A DNA stretch of 64,000 bases, from the NCBI RefSeq assembly GCF_033880585.1, contig NZ_CP137624.1:2267501-2331500 (forward strand). Direction: 5' to 3'. The DNA comes from Lysinibacillus louembei. Its GTDB lineage: Bacteria; Bacillota; Bacilli; Bacillales_A; Planococcaceae. Of the stretch, positions 27,974-36,480 are shown piece after piece. The notes under the pieces were generated by a model. That model did no database searches. It saw nothing but the letters and a program-made list of their open reading frames with translations, and was not told the DNA's origin. Each line of letters opens with the position of its first letter. The stretch's first letter is position 1. A program made the position numbers and the translations under genes.

Positions 27974-28188
27974 CATTTTTCTGGCACTGGATCAAAGCCA
28001 CCTGGATGCAGTGGATGGCATTTTAGTATGCGCGTTGTTGTTAAAATGAATCCTTTTATTGCCCCATGCTTTTGAAAGGCTTCCAATCCATAGCTTGAGC
28101 AAGTAGGGTGGAAGCGGCAGGTTGGCGGTGTCATAGGTGAAATATATTTGCGGTAAAATTGGATGATCCAAATAAAGGGATATTTCAT
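27955..28188 (-). CDS. yidD: Membrane protein insertion efficiency factor YidD
   Basis: A 77-residue member of the YidD family, small amphipathic proteins that aid YidC-dependent membrane insertion. The signature is complete: [34 protein letters not shown] and [14 protein letters not shown] with the conserved cysteines. In many genomes yidD is near rnpA-yidC; in Bacilli it can stand alone (ytjA). Its ATG overlaps by 4 bp the stop of a 50-residue membrane protein gene, so it is probably made by coupled translation. The ribosome site lies inside that upstream gene. Confidence 0.95.
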   Translation of the reverse strand: MKYPFIWIIQFYRKYISPMTPPTCRFHPTCSSYGLEAFQKHGAIKGFILTTTRILKCHPLHPGGFDPVPEKWPSKKK

Positions 28189-28337
28189 TTTCTATGGTGC
28201 TCGTCCTGTGATTTTGTAGGCATTGGATCAATCGTTTGTTTCGTTGAAAAATTATTTTGACGTGCAATCAATATAATAGCGATAGCGAATGTTGCCATTA
28301 TAGCAATCACGATAATAAAAACTAATGGAAGACTCAT
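28185..28337 (-). CDS. Small 50-residue membrane protein coupled to yidD
   Basis: Encodes [20 protein letters not shown] followed by [20 protein letters not shown] and a short polar tail [10 protein letters not shown]. Residues about 4-25 form one membrane helix. The start is well set: GAGGAGGTGAATTAG precedes the ATG at 28337. The TGA stop overlaps the yidD ATG (ATGA). I do not recognise a family. Its strong ribosome site and coupling suggest it is real and that it sets yidD translation. Confidence 0.75.
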   Translation of the reverse strand: MSLPLVFIIVIAIMATFAIAIILIARQNNFSTKQTIDPMPTKSQDEHHRK

Positions 28338-28435
28338 CTAATTCACCTCCTCATCATTATAGCAAATTCCATATATTTCGCTATATAATCGTTTGACAAA
28401 ATGGGTATCATAAGAAAAATGAAAGGAGCATGGAA

Positions 28436-28750
28436 ATGAAAAAATGTCCGATGTATGTTTCGATAACGGATTTGACATGTAGCCATATCCCAAATTTATC
28501 GTCAAATGAATTTAAAGTAGAGCTAGAGCCTGCAATCGCCCGTATTTTTACAAAGCTATTTCATCAAATCAATGGTCTTGAAGGGCATAATTTATGGCGT
28601 GCCCATTTGCCTTATATACCGTACCATTATGATGCCTTAAATCATGATATTGATCGACGTCTACAAAAAATTTATGTCCTGCTGCATGAATTTGGTGATG
28701 AGCGTACGAAAAAGTTTGTTGAGCAATTGCCTTATTTTAAAGCTATATAA
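28436..28750 (+). CDS. Hypothetical protein of 104 residues
   Basis: I do not recognise this family. The start at 28436 follows AAAGGAG by 7 nt; an ATG six bases earlier is too close to it. The product is soluble, opens MKKCPMYVSITDLTCSHIPN with two cysteines, then an amphipathic helix around VELEPAIARIFTKLFHQ, an aromatic HLPYIPYHYDAL segment, and a helical C-terminus around LQKIYVLLHEFGDERTKKFVEQL. A TTGACA at 28393 could belong to its promoter, but no good -10 lies at the right distance. It lies divergent from the yidD pair and upstream of ytkD. Confidence 0.7.
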   Translation: MKKCPMYVSITDLTCSHIPNLSSNEFKVELEPAIARIFTKLFHQINGLEGHNLWRAHLPYIPYHYDALNHDIDRRLQKIYVLLHEFGDERTKKFVEQLPYFKAI

Positions 28751-28803
28751 TTGAACGCTGCCAGCTCCTTCGGTACACTAATAGCAAGAAGGAGTTGGCT
28801 ACT

Positions 28804-29277
28804 ATGTTTACGTTTATAGATGAAAATGGCTATAAAGTTGTTTTGCGTTTTGATCAAGGCCCTTTTGAAATTGAGCCTCGCCACGTTTTAGCACTTGTTC
28901 AACATCAAGGGAAATGGCTGTGTGCAGTACATAGAGTGCGTGGAGTAGAATTTCCAGGGGGCAAGCAGGAAGAAGGCGAAACGCTGTTACAGGCAGCAGC
29001 ACGTGAAGTTTATGAGGAAACGCAGGTACATATAAAAGATGTGGAATGGTTTGCTTATTATGTAGTACATACAGAAACGCCGTTTTGCAAGGCAGTATTT
29101 ACAGCAAAAGTGGAGGATATTGAAGCATTTGTAGGTGAATATGAAACGGCAGGGCGGCTATGGCTAACAACAGATGAGCTATTGCATCATCCGAATTTAA
29201 GCTTTTATATGCGCGATGCAGGCATGAAAAAGATGTTACAGGAAGTGAACCGTGATGAAGAAAGATGGAATGATTGA
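28804..29277 (+). CDS. ytkD: Nudix hydrolase YtkD-like
   Basis: A 157-residue Nudix pyrophosphohydrolase. The Nudix box is intact: GGKQEEGETLLQAAAREVYEETQ, matching G-x5-E-x7-REVxEE. The flanking EFPGGK and N-terminal PRHVLAL resemble B. subtilis YtkD (MutTA), which removes oxidised nucleoside triphosphates and helps in spore resistance. The ATG at 28804 follows AAGGAG; an in-frame TTG at 28795 is less likely. It overlaps the start of the ytmA-like gene. Substrate is inferred only from family resemblance. Confidence 0.85.
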   Translation: MFTFIDENGYKVVLRFDQGPFEIEPRHVLALVQHQGKWLCAVHRVRGVEFPGGKQEEGETLLQAAAREVYEETQVHIKDVEWFAYYVVHTETPFCKAVFTAKVEDIEAFVGEYETAGRLWLTTDELLHHPNLSFYMRDAGMKKMLQEVNRDEERWND

Positions 29278-30040
29278 GGAAATTAGGCGTTATCCATCAC
29301 CAAACGAGCAGGTGCGCATAGATGAAATTATTTATTGGTCCAATGGTTTGCGCATCAAAGGCTTATTGGCAAGACCGAAGAAGCAAGGGCAGTATGAGGC
29401 ACTGCTCTATTTACGAGGCGGCTTGCAATTTATCGGCATGGTGCGTCCTGCACGAATAGCACAATTTGCTGCACAGGGATTTGTCGTATTTGCCCCTTAT
29501 TATCGTGGGAACAGAGGGGGAGAAGGAAAGGATGAATTTGCAGGTGATGATCGCTATGATGCTGTTTATGCTGTAGATGTGCTTAAGCAATTTGCCGAAG
29601 TCAATCGAGTGCATCTATTTGGCTTTTCACGAGGTGGTATAATGGCACTTTGGACAGCGATTTTACGAGATGATATTAGCTCAATTGTGACATGGGCAGG
29701 TGCAGCAGATGTAACAGCGACTTATTGGGAGCGCATCGATATGCGTCGAGGGTTAAAGCGCATTATCGGTGGGACACCAAATAAAGTGCCAGAGCGCTAT
29801 AAGGAACGTACGCCACTGCATCAAATAGCGAGCATTCAAGCACCTGTATTAATTATTCATGGTACAGAGGATGCGCATGTGCGTATCGAGCATGCCTATA
29901 AGCTACAGCATGCTTTGCAGAAGGCAAATAAAGCAGTGGAAACATGGTATGCACACGGCATGCAGCACCATTATCCACCACAGCTAAATCGTCAAACTGT
30001 TCATCAGCTTTGCATGTGGATGCTAAAGCAATCACTTTAA
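29255..30040 (+). CDS. ytmA: YtmA-like alpha/beta hydrolase (S9 peptidase-type)
   Basis: About 260 residues of alpha/beta hydrolase related to B. subtilis YtmA. Blocks are LRIKGLLARPKKQGQYEALLYLRGG, APYYRGNRGGEG, the nucleophile elbow GFSRGG, the acid in HGTEDAHV and the histidine in GMQHHYPP, so the triad is complete. Candidates for the start are GTG 29252, ATG 29255 (AGGAAG 9 nt upstream) and ATG 29270, the last matching the YtmA N-terminus best. It overlaps the end of ytkD. Its 3' end converges with the germination operon and overlaps it by 9 bp, with no terminator between. Confidence 0.87.
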   Translation: MKKDGMIEEIRRYPSPNEQVRIDEIIYWSNGLRIKGLLARPKKQGQYEALLYLRGGLQFIGMVRPARIAQFAAQGFVVFAPYYRGNRGGEGKDEFAGDDRYDAVYAVDVLKQFAEVNRVHLFGFSRGGIMALWTAILRDDISSIVTWAGAADVTATYWERIDMRRGLKRIIGGTPNKVPERYKERTPLHQIASIQAPVLIIHGTEDAHVRIEHAYKLQHALQKANKAVETWYAHGMQHHYPPQLNRQTVHQLCMWMLKQSL

Positions 30041-31123
30041 GCGTCTTATTTTAGCAATAAGTAGTAGCAAAAGAGGCAAAACAATCGCAAATGTTGCAGA
30101 ATAAGGTAGCCAAACGCCTTGATTGTAAACATTGGCATAAGTAATATTCGGATGAATGATTTGAGAAAGCCCGATAAGTAACAACATTAATGGGAAAAGA
30201 AGTGGCTTTGCATCTCGAATATGAAAAATTTGCTTTAGCCCAATAAAAGCTGCATAAAAATACATAAAAGTACGAATATAAATCGTGATAATCCACATAA
30301 AGGTCATAATGACTTCAATTCTTTGAAAAAATTTGCCGAGAGAAATGCGCTGTGCAAGAATATAGCTCGGATAATTTTGAGAAGCGCTATTTACTACACC
30401 AAGCACCACTATACATAAAGTAATGAGTAAAATTAACACGACTCCACTTAGCAATGTGCCGATATAAAAGCCTTTGTTTGCGGAGTTGTTTTTATTAACA
30501 GTGTAAGGAAAAATCATTAATAATATAATTGCTGGAAAAGAGAAAATGCTCATAAAATAAAGTATGCTTGCCACCATTGATCTCGGTGCAGTGTCCAATA
30601 CAGGCTGTAAATTTTCAAATTGAATATTTGGTGTAATAAAAATCACTAAACATATAAATAAAAAAATAAATACTGGGAAAAAAATTTCAGCTGAGCGCGC
30701 AAAGGTTTCTAAACCTAAATAGCTCGCCATCATCACAATTACTATAAATAATAGGACAAAGGCAAGATTTGGAGTTTCGGGCATAATTTCGATTTGCATA
30801 AAGCTACCGATAAAATAAAGCAATTCGGCTGCATTCATAAATGCAAAAAGTACAAATAAAAGAGCAATACCTCTTCCAAGCCATTTACCAAATACTTTTT
30901 CAATAATTTCTACAAAAGAATGCTGTGGCGCAATACGAGATACTTTAATAAATAGCATCACTAGTAAAAGGCTAAAAACGACGCCAATAATAGCAGCAAT
31001 CCATGCATCCTGCTTAGACATTTCTGCTAAATAGGATGGGATAATTAAAATGGATGTGCCGATAAAAAATAGAAATGTAACAATCGTAAATTGCCGTGTA
31101 CTAATCATTTGCTTATCGTTCAT
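30032..31123 (-). CDS. Spore germination protein, GerB-type subunit
   Basis: The B subunit of a germinant receptor, an amino-acid-permease-like protein with ten predicted membrane helices in 363 residues, placed in the spore inner membrane where it binds the germinant. ISTRQFTIVTFLFFIGTSILIIPS near the N-terminus, the central charged loops and the IPFYTVNK-type segment FPYTVNKNN fit GerAB/GerKB. The start is uncertain: ATG 31132 is only 2 nt and ATG 31123 is 11 nt from AAGGAG; I use 31123. It is the last gene of an A-C-(small)-B operon resembling gerK with an added small gene. Confidence 0.92.
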   Translation of the reverse strand: MNDKQMISTRQFTIVTFLFFIGTSILIIPSYLAEMSKQDAWIAAIIGVVFSLLLVMLFIKVSRIAPQHSFVEIIEKVFGKWLGRGIALLFVLFAFMNAAELLYFIGSFMQIEIMPETPNLAFVLLFIVIVMMASYLGLETFARSAEIFFPVFIFLFICLVIFITPNIQFENLQPVLDTAPRSMVASILYFMSIFSFPAIILLMIFPYTVNKNNSANKGFYIGTLLSGVVLILLITLCIVVLGVVNSASQNYPSYILAQRISLGKFFQRIEVIMTFMWIITIYIRTFMYFYAAFIGLKQIFHIRDAKPLLFPLMLLLIGLSQIIHPNITYANVYNQGVWLPYSATFAIVLPLLLLLIAKIRRLK

Positions 31124-31138
31124 AATATGCATCGCTCC

Positions 31139-31375
31139 TTAAATGTGAAGGAATGCTTCAATAACATTGCTTAAAGGTTGATAAATAAATGTCACTAATT
31201 GTACAGGACTAGGTATGCGAAGGTGGAAGCTTAATGCAATTGCTACTGCTGTTCCTAATAGCAATATGATAAAAAATAACCATGTCGTTGCAGGCTCTTG
31301 ATTGTTACGCAACGCAGTCCAATGTAAACAAATTATAATGACTACAATAATGATAATTACGATAGAAAATATCAT
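31139..31375 (-). CDS. Small two-helix protein of the germination operon (D-subunit-like)
   Basis: A 78-residue membrane protein with two hydrophobic helices (about 2-19 and 30-50) and a short C-terminal tail. Its ATG begins directly after the TAA of the GerC gene. Small two-helix proteins within germinant-receptor operons are described as D subunits, which adjust receptor function in B. subtilis and B. megaterium. Size, topology and location fit that group. Assignment is by context, not by a recognised sequence signature. Confidence 0.75.
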   Translation of the reverse strand: MIFSIVIIIIVVIIICLHWTALRNNQEPATTWLFFIILLLGTAVAIALSFHLRIPSPVQLVTFIYQPLSNVIEAFLHI

Positions 31376-32578
31376 TTACTTTGACTCCTTTATTGGATAG
31401 AACGTGGAGTTTTGTATAGTGCCTGGTGTAATTGTATCTACCTTTACATTGACAGTTACTTTGGCATTTTGAAAAAGCATTGGCCATTGCTCTTTTATCT
31501 TGCGCCATTTTTTAGGCTCTTGCCGATGGAGCACTTGACCGAAATGTACTACATCAGCATCATAGGTTTGCTGTAATGTGTGTAGTGTGTCTTCAATTTT
31601 TTTCGCAAGAGTAACAGATGTCTCATGATTAATATAATCCATCGTCTGCTTGGCTTGTAAATCAATCCTACATTTTACCTCACCTACATTTTGCTCCACA
31701 TTGACTTTTATATCGAATGAAGGTACGTCATTCTCAAAGGTTCCTTTAATAGTTGTCTTAGAAGCGGTAATTTCAGTTGCTAAATTACCCTCCTCTGGAC
31801 AAGCAACGATTTCAACAGTGCTTTTAATATTATTCATTAAAAAATTATAGCTTTTGCTTTGTTCTTCTGTCAGTATGCCAATCATTTTTCCGTTTTTAAT
31901 AACAGCTAACCCACTATATTGTAAAATGGCGGATATTGTAATCTGATCAACATTTGCTTGCGTCTTACCAATTTGCTTATTACCAAGCAATGTAATAGTA
32001 GATAACACAAGATTGTTATTGCCATCATGTAAAAAAGTGATTAAATCATTCATTGTCATTGTGACAGTTGAGCCCCATGCCTTTTCAGAAGTTTTCAAAG
32101 AGCTTGTTATTTTATTTGCCGGTATTTTTTCAATAGGTGTTAAGACACTGACAATATCTTTAGCAGTATCCTCATGTGCCACAATAATATTAAAATCATT
32201 GCGAAATTCATGATCACGTGATAAAAAATCTAAAACTGGACGAATATCCTTTGTGACAAGCTCCTTTCCTAATATAACCATTTGTAAATGTGCAAAATAC
32301 GATTTACGTGGTGATTCCAATGTTACTTTTCGAATAGCTTCATATAATGTTGAGCCTGTTGCCGAATAGGACGTTACGGGAGAGCGTCCACTCGTTGGCT
32401 GTTTAGAGGAAATTTCACCAGGATTAACAACTTGGACGGTTATTTCATATTCATCATCCACCTGATCAATACCTAATGCGACAACGATGGCAATCTCGTT
32501 TAGTTCTTTTTTGCTCCAGCAAGCACTGAGCAGAAGGCAGAGTATAGTGCATAGCAAAAGAGCCGCTATTTTCTTCAT
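31376..32578 (-). CDS. Spore germination lipoprotein, GerC-type subunit
   Basis: The C subunit of a germinant receptor: 400 residues, a signal peptide ending in lipobox LLLSAC (Cys20) and then the WSKKELNEIAIVVALGIDQ block that opens Ger(x)C proteins. Later landmarks are TGSTLYEAIRKVTLESPRKSYFAHLQMVILGKEL and the C-terminal domain ending around VHFGQVLHRQEPKKWRKIKEQWPMLF. It is lipidated and sits on the outer face of the spore inner membrane. Second gene of the operon, 20 bp after the GerA gene and directly joined to the small D-like gene. Confidence 0.94.
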   Translation of the reverse strand: MKKIAALLLCTILCLLLSACWSKKELNEIAIVVALGIDQVDDEYEITVQVVNPGEISSKQPTSGRSPVTSYSATGSTLYEAIRKVTLESPRKSYFAHLQMVILGKELVTKDIRPVLDFLSRDHEFRNDFNIIVAHEDTAKDIVSVLTPIEKIPANKITSSLKTSEKAWGSTVTMTMNDLITFLHDGNNNLVLSTITLLGNKQIGKTQANVDQITISAILQYSGLAVIKNGKMIGILTEEQSKSYNFLMNNIKSTVEIVACPEEGNLATEITASKTTIKGTFENDVPSFDIKVNVEQNVGEVKCRIDLQAKQTMDYINHETSVTLAKKIEDTLHTLQQTYDADVVHFGQVLHRQEPKKWRKIKEQWPMLFQNAKVTVNVKVDTITPGTIQNSTFYPIKESK

Positions 32579-32598
32579 ATCACTACTGCCTCCTTAAT

Positions 32599-34152
32599 TT
32601 ATCGTTTAAATGTTCTTTCGTACTTTGTTGCTCTTGTTGGATTGCTTTGGCTAACTAAACGTGGACGCTTAGTTAAAAATTTGCGTGGAAATAGTAAAAC
32701 AGCGTCTTTTTGATCTTCAAGAATCAGCGGTGCAAATGGACTTAAATAAGGAACGCCAAATGAACGTAAGCTACATAAATGTAAAACGAGTGCCAATGTA
32801 GCAATCATAACGCCAAATAAACCGAAGCCACCTGCGAGTAAAATAAATGGGAATCGTAAAATCCGAATAGAATTAGATAATCCGTATGATGGAAATAAAA
32901 AACTACAGATGGCAGTTAAAGCAACAATAATAACTGTTACTGCAGATACAACTCCTGCTTCAACAGCTGCTTGCCCAATAACCAATGTACCAACAATGGA
33001 CACAGCTGGTCCGATTGTGCGGGGCATACGTAGCCCAGCTTCTCGCAAAATTTCAAAGGCAATTTCCATGATTAACGCTTCAATAACAGCAGGGAAGGGC
33101 ACACCTTCACGCTGAGAAGCAATACTAATGAGCATAGGTGTTGGCAACATTTCATGATGAAATGTTGTAATAGCAACATAAAAGGACGGCGCAATTAATG
33201 AAATTCCGATAGCTGCAATCCTTAATATGCGTATAAACGAACTAACAAACACATTGGAATAATAATCTTCAGATGATTGTAGGAAGGAGGTAATTAAAGC
33301 AGGTACAATAAGAACAAAAGGTGTACCATCAACTAAAATTGCTACTTTTCCTTCAAGCAGCTCGGCAGCAATAACATCTGGCCGTTCGGTATTATACATT
33401 GTTGGAAACAACGTAAATTGAGCATCTTGAATTAATGATTCAATATAGCCACCTTCTAAAATACCATCAATTTCAATTTTATCTAGGCGTGCTAGCACCT
33501 CTTTCACTACTTTGTCATTGACAATGCCATTAATATATACGATGGCTACATCTGTTTGAGTGACAGAGCCAATCACTTTCGTTTGAATCCAGAGGTTAGG
33601 GTTTTTAATCTTTCGACGAATTAATGCTGTATTTGTACGCAATGTTTCCGTAAATGCCTCGCGTGGCCCACGTATGACAGACTCAGCGGCAGGCTCCATG
33701 ACGGGTCGATCTTTTGCATCCTTCATACTTGCGGCAAGTGCAACTGCTACTCCATCTAGTAAAATAATCGTACTGCCATTGAAAAGAGAGCGATAAAGTG
33801 CAGCGAAATCTTTAATTTCCTGTATGTCACCAATTGTTAAACAATACTGTTTCAAATAGTCAGTCGTATTCTCCATATTGAGCTCAATTTCATCGGTAAA
33901 TTGCCCTGTAAGGCGCTCTAGCAACGTATTCGTCAGCTCTTCTTTATTTACTAAACCATCAATATAAATAAGGGCGATGGACTGTTTGGCAGATTTGCCA
34001 ACCAATAATTGCCGTACCATCACATCATTGCTATGACCAGTAGCTTGTTTAAGCGCATCAATCGTTTTGGATAATGAAGTGAATAGCGGCTGTGGCTGTG
34101 CATTTGGTGATAATTCAGAATCAGCACGGTGTGGTGTATTCGAACCCTTCAT
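32599..34152 (-). CDS. Spore germination protein, GerA-type subunit
   Basis: The A subunit of a germinant receptor, 517 residues. An N-terminal hydrophilic domain (about 1-280) contains the paired IALIYIDGLVNKE and VAIVYINGIVNDK repeats and ESVIRGPREAFTETLRTNTALIRRKI, a strong GerA signature. The C-terminal part has about five membrane helices and a late PFAPL region. Start 34152 follows GGAGGAG; a longer frame to 34200 lacks a site. Gene order A-C-small-B resembles gerK rather than gerA. The receptor class cannot tell which germinant is sensed. Confidence 0.95.
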   Translation of the reverse strand: MKGSNTPHRADSELSPNAQPQPLFTSLSKTIDALKQATGHSNDVMVRQLLVGKSAKQSIALIYIDGLVNKEELTNTLLERLTGQFTDEIELNMENTTDYLKQYCLTIGDIQEIKDFAALYRSLFNGSTIILLDGVAVALAASMKDAKDRPVMEPAAESVIRGPREAFTETLRTNTALIRRKIKNPNLWIQTKVIGSVTQTDVAIVYINGIVNDKVVKEVLARLDKIEIDGILEGGYIESLIQDAQFTLFPTMYNTERPDVIAAELLEGKVAILVDGTPFVLIVPALITSFLQSSEDYYSNVFVSSFIRILRIAAIGISLIAPSFYVAITTFHHEMLPTPMLISIASQREGVPFPAVIEALIMEIAFEILREAGLRMPRTIGPAVSIVGTLVIGQAAVEAGVVSAVTVIIVALTAICSFLFPSYGLSNSIRILRFPFILLAGGFGLFGVMIATLALVLHLCSLRSFGVPYLSPFAPLILEDQKDAVLLFPRKFLTKRPRLVSQSNPTRATKYERTFKR

Positions 34153-34239
34153 TTTTATCTCCTCCAAACGACTTTCGTTGAATAAATTGAGGATGGGCAA
34201 AAAAAGGTGAATTTAAACAGCGAATGTGGAATTAATATT

Positions 34240-34273
34240 GAATTGTGTGCAAATTGTGTGTGTGCCTGGCACC
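34240..34273 (+). repeat. REP-like dispersed repeat, copy 3
   Basis: GAATTGTGTGC then AAATTGTGTGTG then TGCC-T-GGCACC. It lies between the start of the germination operon and the pckA terminator, so it is upstream of gerA on the minus strand. Confidence 0.9.
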
Positions 34274-34287
34274 GAAACAAAAACAAG

Positions 34288-34337
34288 AATAAGCTGTCAG
34301 GAAAGTAGTTTGCTACTTTCCTGACAGCTTATTTTTT
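34288..34337. terminator. Terminator of pckA
   Basis: A 21-bp perfect stem (AATAAGCTGTCAGGAAAGTAG and its complement) with loop TTTG, just after the pckA stop. T-rich tracts lie on both sides, so it can act in both directions. Confidence 0.9.
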
Positions 34338-34344
34338 AAAATTA

Positions 34345-35931
34345 TTAAGCTAATGGGCCACCTTTTTTCGAAATTTCTTCCGAAACGTTAGCGAATTTTT
34401 TAAAGTTATCATTGAAAAGGCTTGCTAAATGTTTCGCCTTTTCATTATATGCATCCTTATCAGCCCAAGCATCACGAGGGTTTAATACTTCGGATGGCAC
34501 ACCTTCGATTGCTGTTGGGATGTGTAGGCCGAATACATCGTCTTGCGTTGTTTCAACATCGTTTAGCTTGCCGTCAATTGCAGCGCGAACCATTGCACGT
34601 GTGTAAGAAAGCTTCATACGGCTACCTACACCATATTCGCCACCAGTCCAGCCTGTGTTAACTAAAAATACTTGAGAGCCATGCTCATCAATTTTCTTGC
34701 CTAGCATTTCTGCATAAACTGTTGCAGGAAGCGGTAAGAATGGAGAACCGAAGCATGTTGAGAATACTGGTTCTGGCTCTGTTACACCACGCTCTGTACC
34801 TGCTAGCTTTGATGTGAAACCGCTTAAAAAATGATACATCGCTTGCTCTTTTGTTAATTTAGAGATTGGAGGCAATACCCCAAATGCATCTGCAGTTAAG
34901 AACACAATTGTTTGTGGGTGTCCTGCTACAGAAGGTTTTGCAATGTTTTCGATATAATCAATCGGGTAAGCAACACGTGTATTTTCTGTTAATGAACCAT
35001 CATCATAGTTGCAAATACGTGTGTTTTCATCAACTACAACGTTTTCTAAAACAGCGCCAAAGCGGATTGCGTTATAAATTTCAGGTTCTTTTTCTGCTGA
35101 AAGGTTAATTGTTTTTGCGTAGCAGCCACCTTCAATATTAAATACGCCGTTGTCTGACCAGCCATGCTCATCATCACCGATTAACTTGCGATCGCTATCT
35201 GCTGATAAAGTTGTTTTACCTGTGCCAGATAGACCGAAGAATAGTGCAACATCGCCTGCCTCACCAACATTTGCTGAACAGTGCATTGATAAAATACCTT
35301 GCTCAGGTAATAAGTAGTTCATAATACCGAAAATAGATTTTTTCATTTCACCAGCGTATTCTGTACCACCGATTAAAATAACTTTCTTTTCTAATGACAC
35401 GATAATGAAAGTTTCAGAGTCTGTGCCATCCACAGCTGGATCTGCTTTGAAATTAGGAGCAGAAACAATTGTGAAGTCTGTTGTATGTGCAGTTAGCTCT
35501 TCAGCAGTTGGACGGATAAATAATTGGTGGCAGAATAAATTGTGCCATGCATATTCATTAATTACTTTAATGCCGATTTGCGAATCTTTATCTGCTCCAG
35601 CAAAGCCATTAAAGACAAAAAGCTCATCGCGCTCTTTTAAATAATTAACTACTTTTACATATAGTTTTTCAAACACTTCAGAAGAAATTGGACGGTTCAC
35701 TTTGCCCCAATCAATTTTATCTTTTGTGCTTTCTTCCTCAACCGTATATTTATCTTTAGGAGAACGACCAGTATATTTGCCTGTCTCAGCACGCAATGCA
35801 CCATCAACAGTTAAAATTGCTTCTCCACGAGATGTTGCTTTTTCTACTAACTGTGGAACAGAAAGTTGAACATGAACATTTGTACCATTTAATAAATCTT
35901 TCAGTTCGTTCGCAATTTCTACTGAATTCAT
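34345..35931 (-). CDS. pckA: Phosphoenolpyruvate carboxykinase (ATP)
   Basis: PckA makes phosphoenolpyruvate from oxaloacetate and ATP during gluconeogenesis. The 528-residue product has [11 protein letters not shown], the metal/substrate region around [12 protein letters not shown], the kinase P-loop GLSGTGKTT (about 233-241) and [24 protein letters not shown], all standard for the ATP-dependent class. The gene is divergent from metK, as in B. subtilis. A promoter with TATACT at 36007-36002 precedes it. Family repression by CcpN is known, but I did not find its site. Confidence 0.97.
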   Translation of the reverse strand: MNSVEIANELKDLLNGTNVHVQLSVPQLVEKATSRGEAILTVDGALRAETGKYTGRSPKDKYTVEEESTKDKIDWGKVNRPISSEVFEKLYVKVVNYLKERDELFVFNGFAGADKDSQIGIKVINEYAWHNLFCHQLFIRPTAEELTAHTTDFTIVSAPNFKADPAVDGTDSETFIIVSLEKKVILIGGTEYAGEMKKSIFGIMNYLLPEQGILSMHCSANVGEAGDVALFFGLSGTGKTTLSADSDRKLIGDDEHGWSDNGVFNIEGGCYAKTINLSAEKEPEIYNAIRFGAVLENVVVDENTRICNYDDGSLTENTRVAYPIDYIENIAKPSVAGHPQTIVFLTADAFGVLPPISKLTKEQAMYHFLSGFTSKLAGTERGVTEPEPVFSTCFGSPFLPLPATVYAEMLGKKIDEHGSQVFLVNTGWTGGEYGVGSRMKLSYTRAMVRAAIDGKLNDVETTQDDVFGLHIPTAIEGVPSEVLNPRDAWADKDAYNEKAKHLASLFNDNFKKFANVSEEISKKGGPLA

Positions 35932-36001
35932 CGTTTAAAACCATCCTTTTGTTTATAATATTCCCATTAATAAAGGGTATTTCTTTCTTTCGAATACAAA
36001 A

Positions 36002-36029
36002 AGTATAACACATTAAACGAAATAGTCTA
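36002..36029 (-). promoter_or_regulatory. Probable pckA promoter
   Basis: On the minus strand TAGACT (36029-36024), a 16-bp spacer and TATACT (36007-36002), about 70 bp upstream of the pckA start. Confidence 0.5.
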
Positions 36030-36133
36030 TACTAATTCGTTATAAATTTATGAAATTTTATGGCGAATTCGTGTAACTGTATAAAACGGATGTCATAGGA
36101 TGTAGTCCAACGAAAAATAAACGTATATAGCAT

Positions 36134-36162
36134 TTGACAGTAGAAAAAGAATTATGTATTAT
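36134..36162 (+). promoter_or_regulatory. Promoter of the S-box metK transcript
   Basis: TTGACA (36134-36139), 17 bp and TATTAT (36157-36162). Transcription would begin just before the riboswitch. Confidence 0.85.
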
Positions 36163-36179
36163 ATGAAATTGAACGGATA

Positions 36180-36356
36180 CTCTTATCCCGAGCTGGTGGA
36201 GGGTCAGGCCCTATGAAGCCCGGCAACCTGCATGACTTTTCACATCATGCGTTGGTGCCAACCTGATGCAAGGAGATTTCTCCTTGAACGATAAGAGTGA
36301 AAGGGAACGAACATACAATCCTTTCTCTCATACTAAATGAGTGGAAGGTTTTTTTA
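36180..36356 (+). ncRNA. SAM-I (S-box) riboswitch with terminator
   Basis: P1 arms CTCTTATC (36180) and GATAAGAG (to 36297) close an aptamer with the hallmark GAGCTGGTGGAGGG, GGCCCTATGAAGCCCGGCAACC and the ATGCAAGGAG-type P4 region. Downstream, a hairpin (AATCCTTTC.. with ..GGAAGGTT) ends in TTTTTTT at 36350-36356. High SAM should stabilise the aptamer and stop transcription before metK, the normal control of this gene in Bacilli. Confidence 0.95.
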
Positions 36357-36424
36357 TTGCAAATTTGAACCATTACACCTTTCAAAATCCTCGTGTTAAG
36401 AAGCGATAGCGGCTTGAAATAAGC

Positions 36425-36452
36425 TTGACATGGGTAACGAGTACCGTATCAT
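36425..36452 (+). promoter_or_regulatory. Possible second metK promoter downstream of the riboswitch
   Basis: TTGACA (36425-36430), 16 bp and TATCAT (36447-36452), between the riboswitch terminator and the metK ribosome site. If used, it would give SAM-independent expression. Confidence 0.4.
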
Positions 36453-36480
36453 ATTCGCAGGAATTATAGGAGGAAATAAC

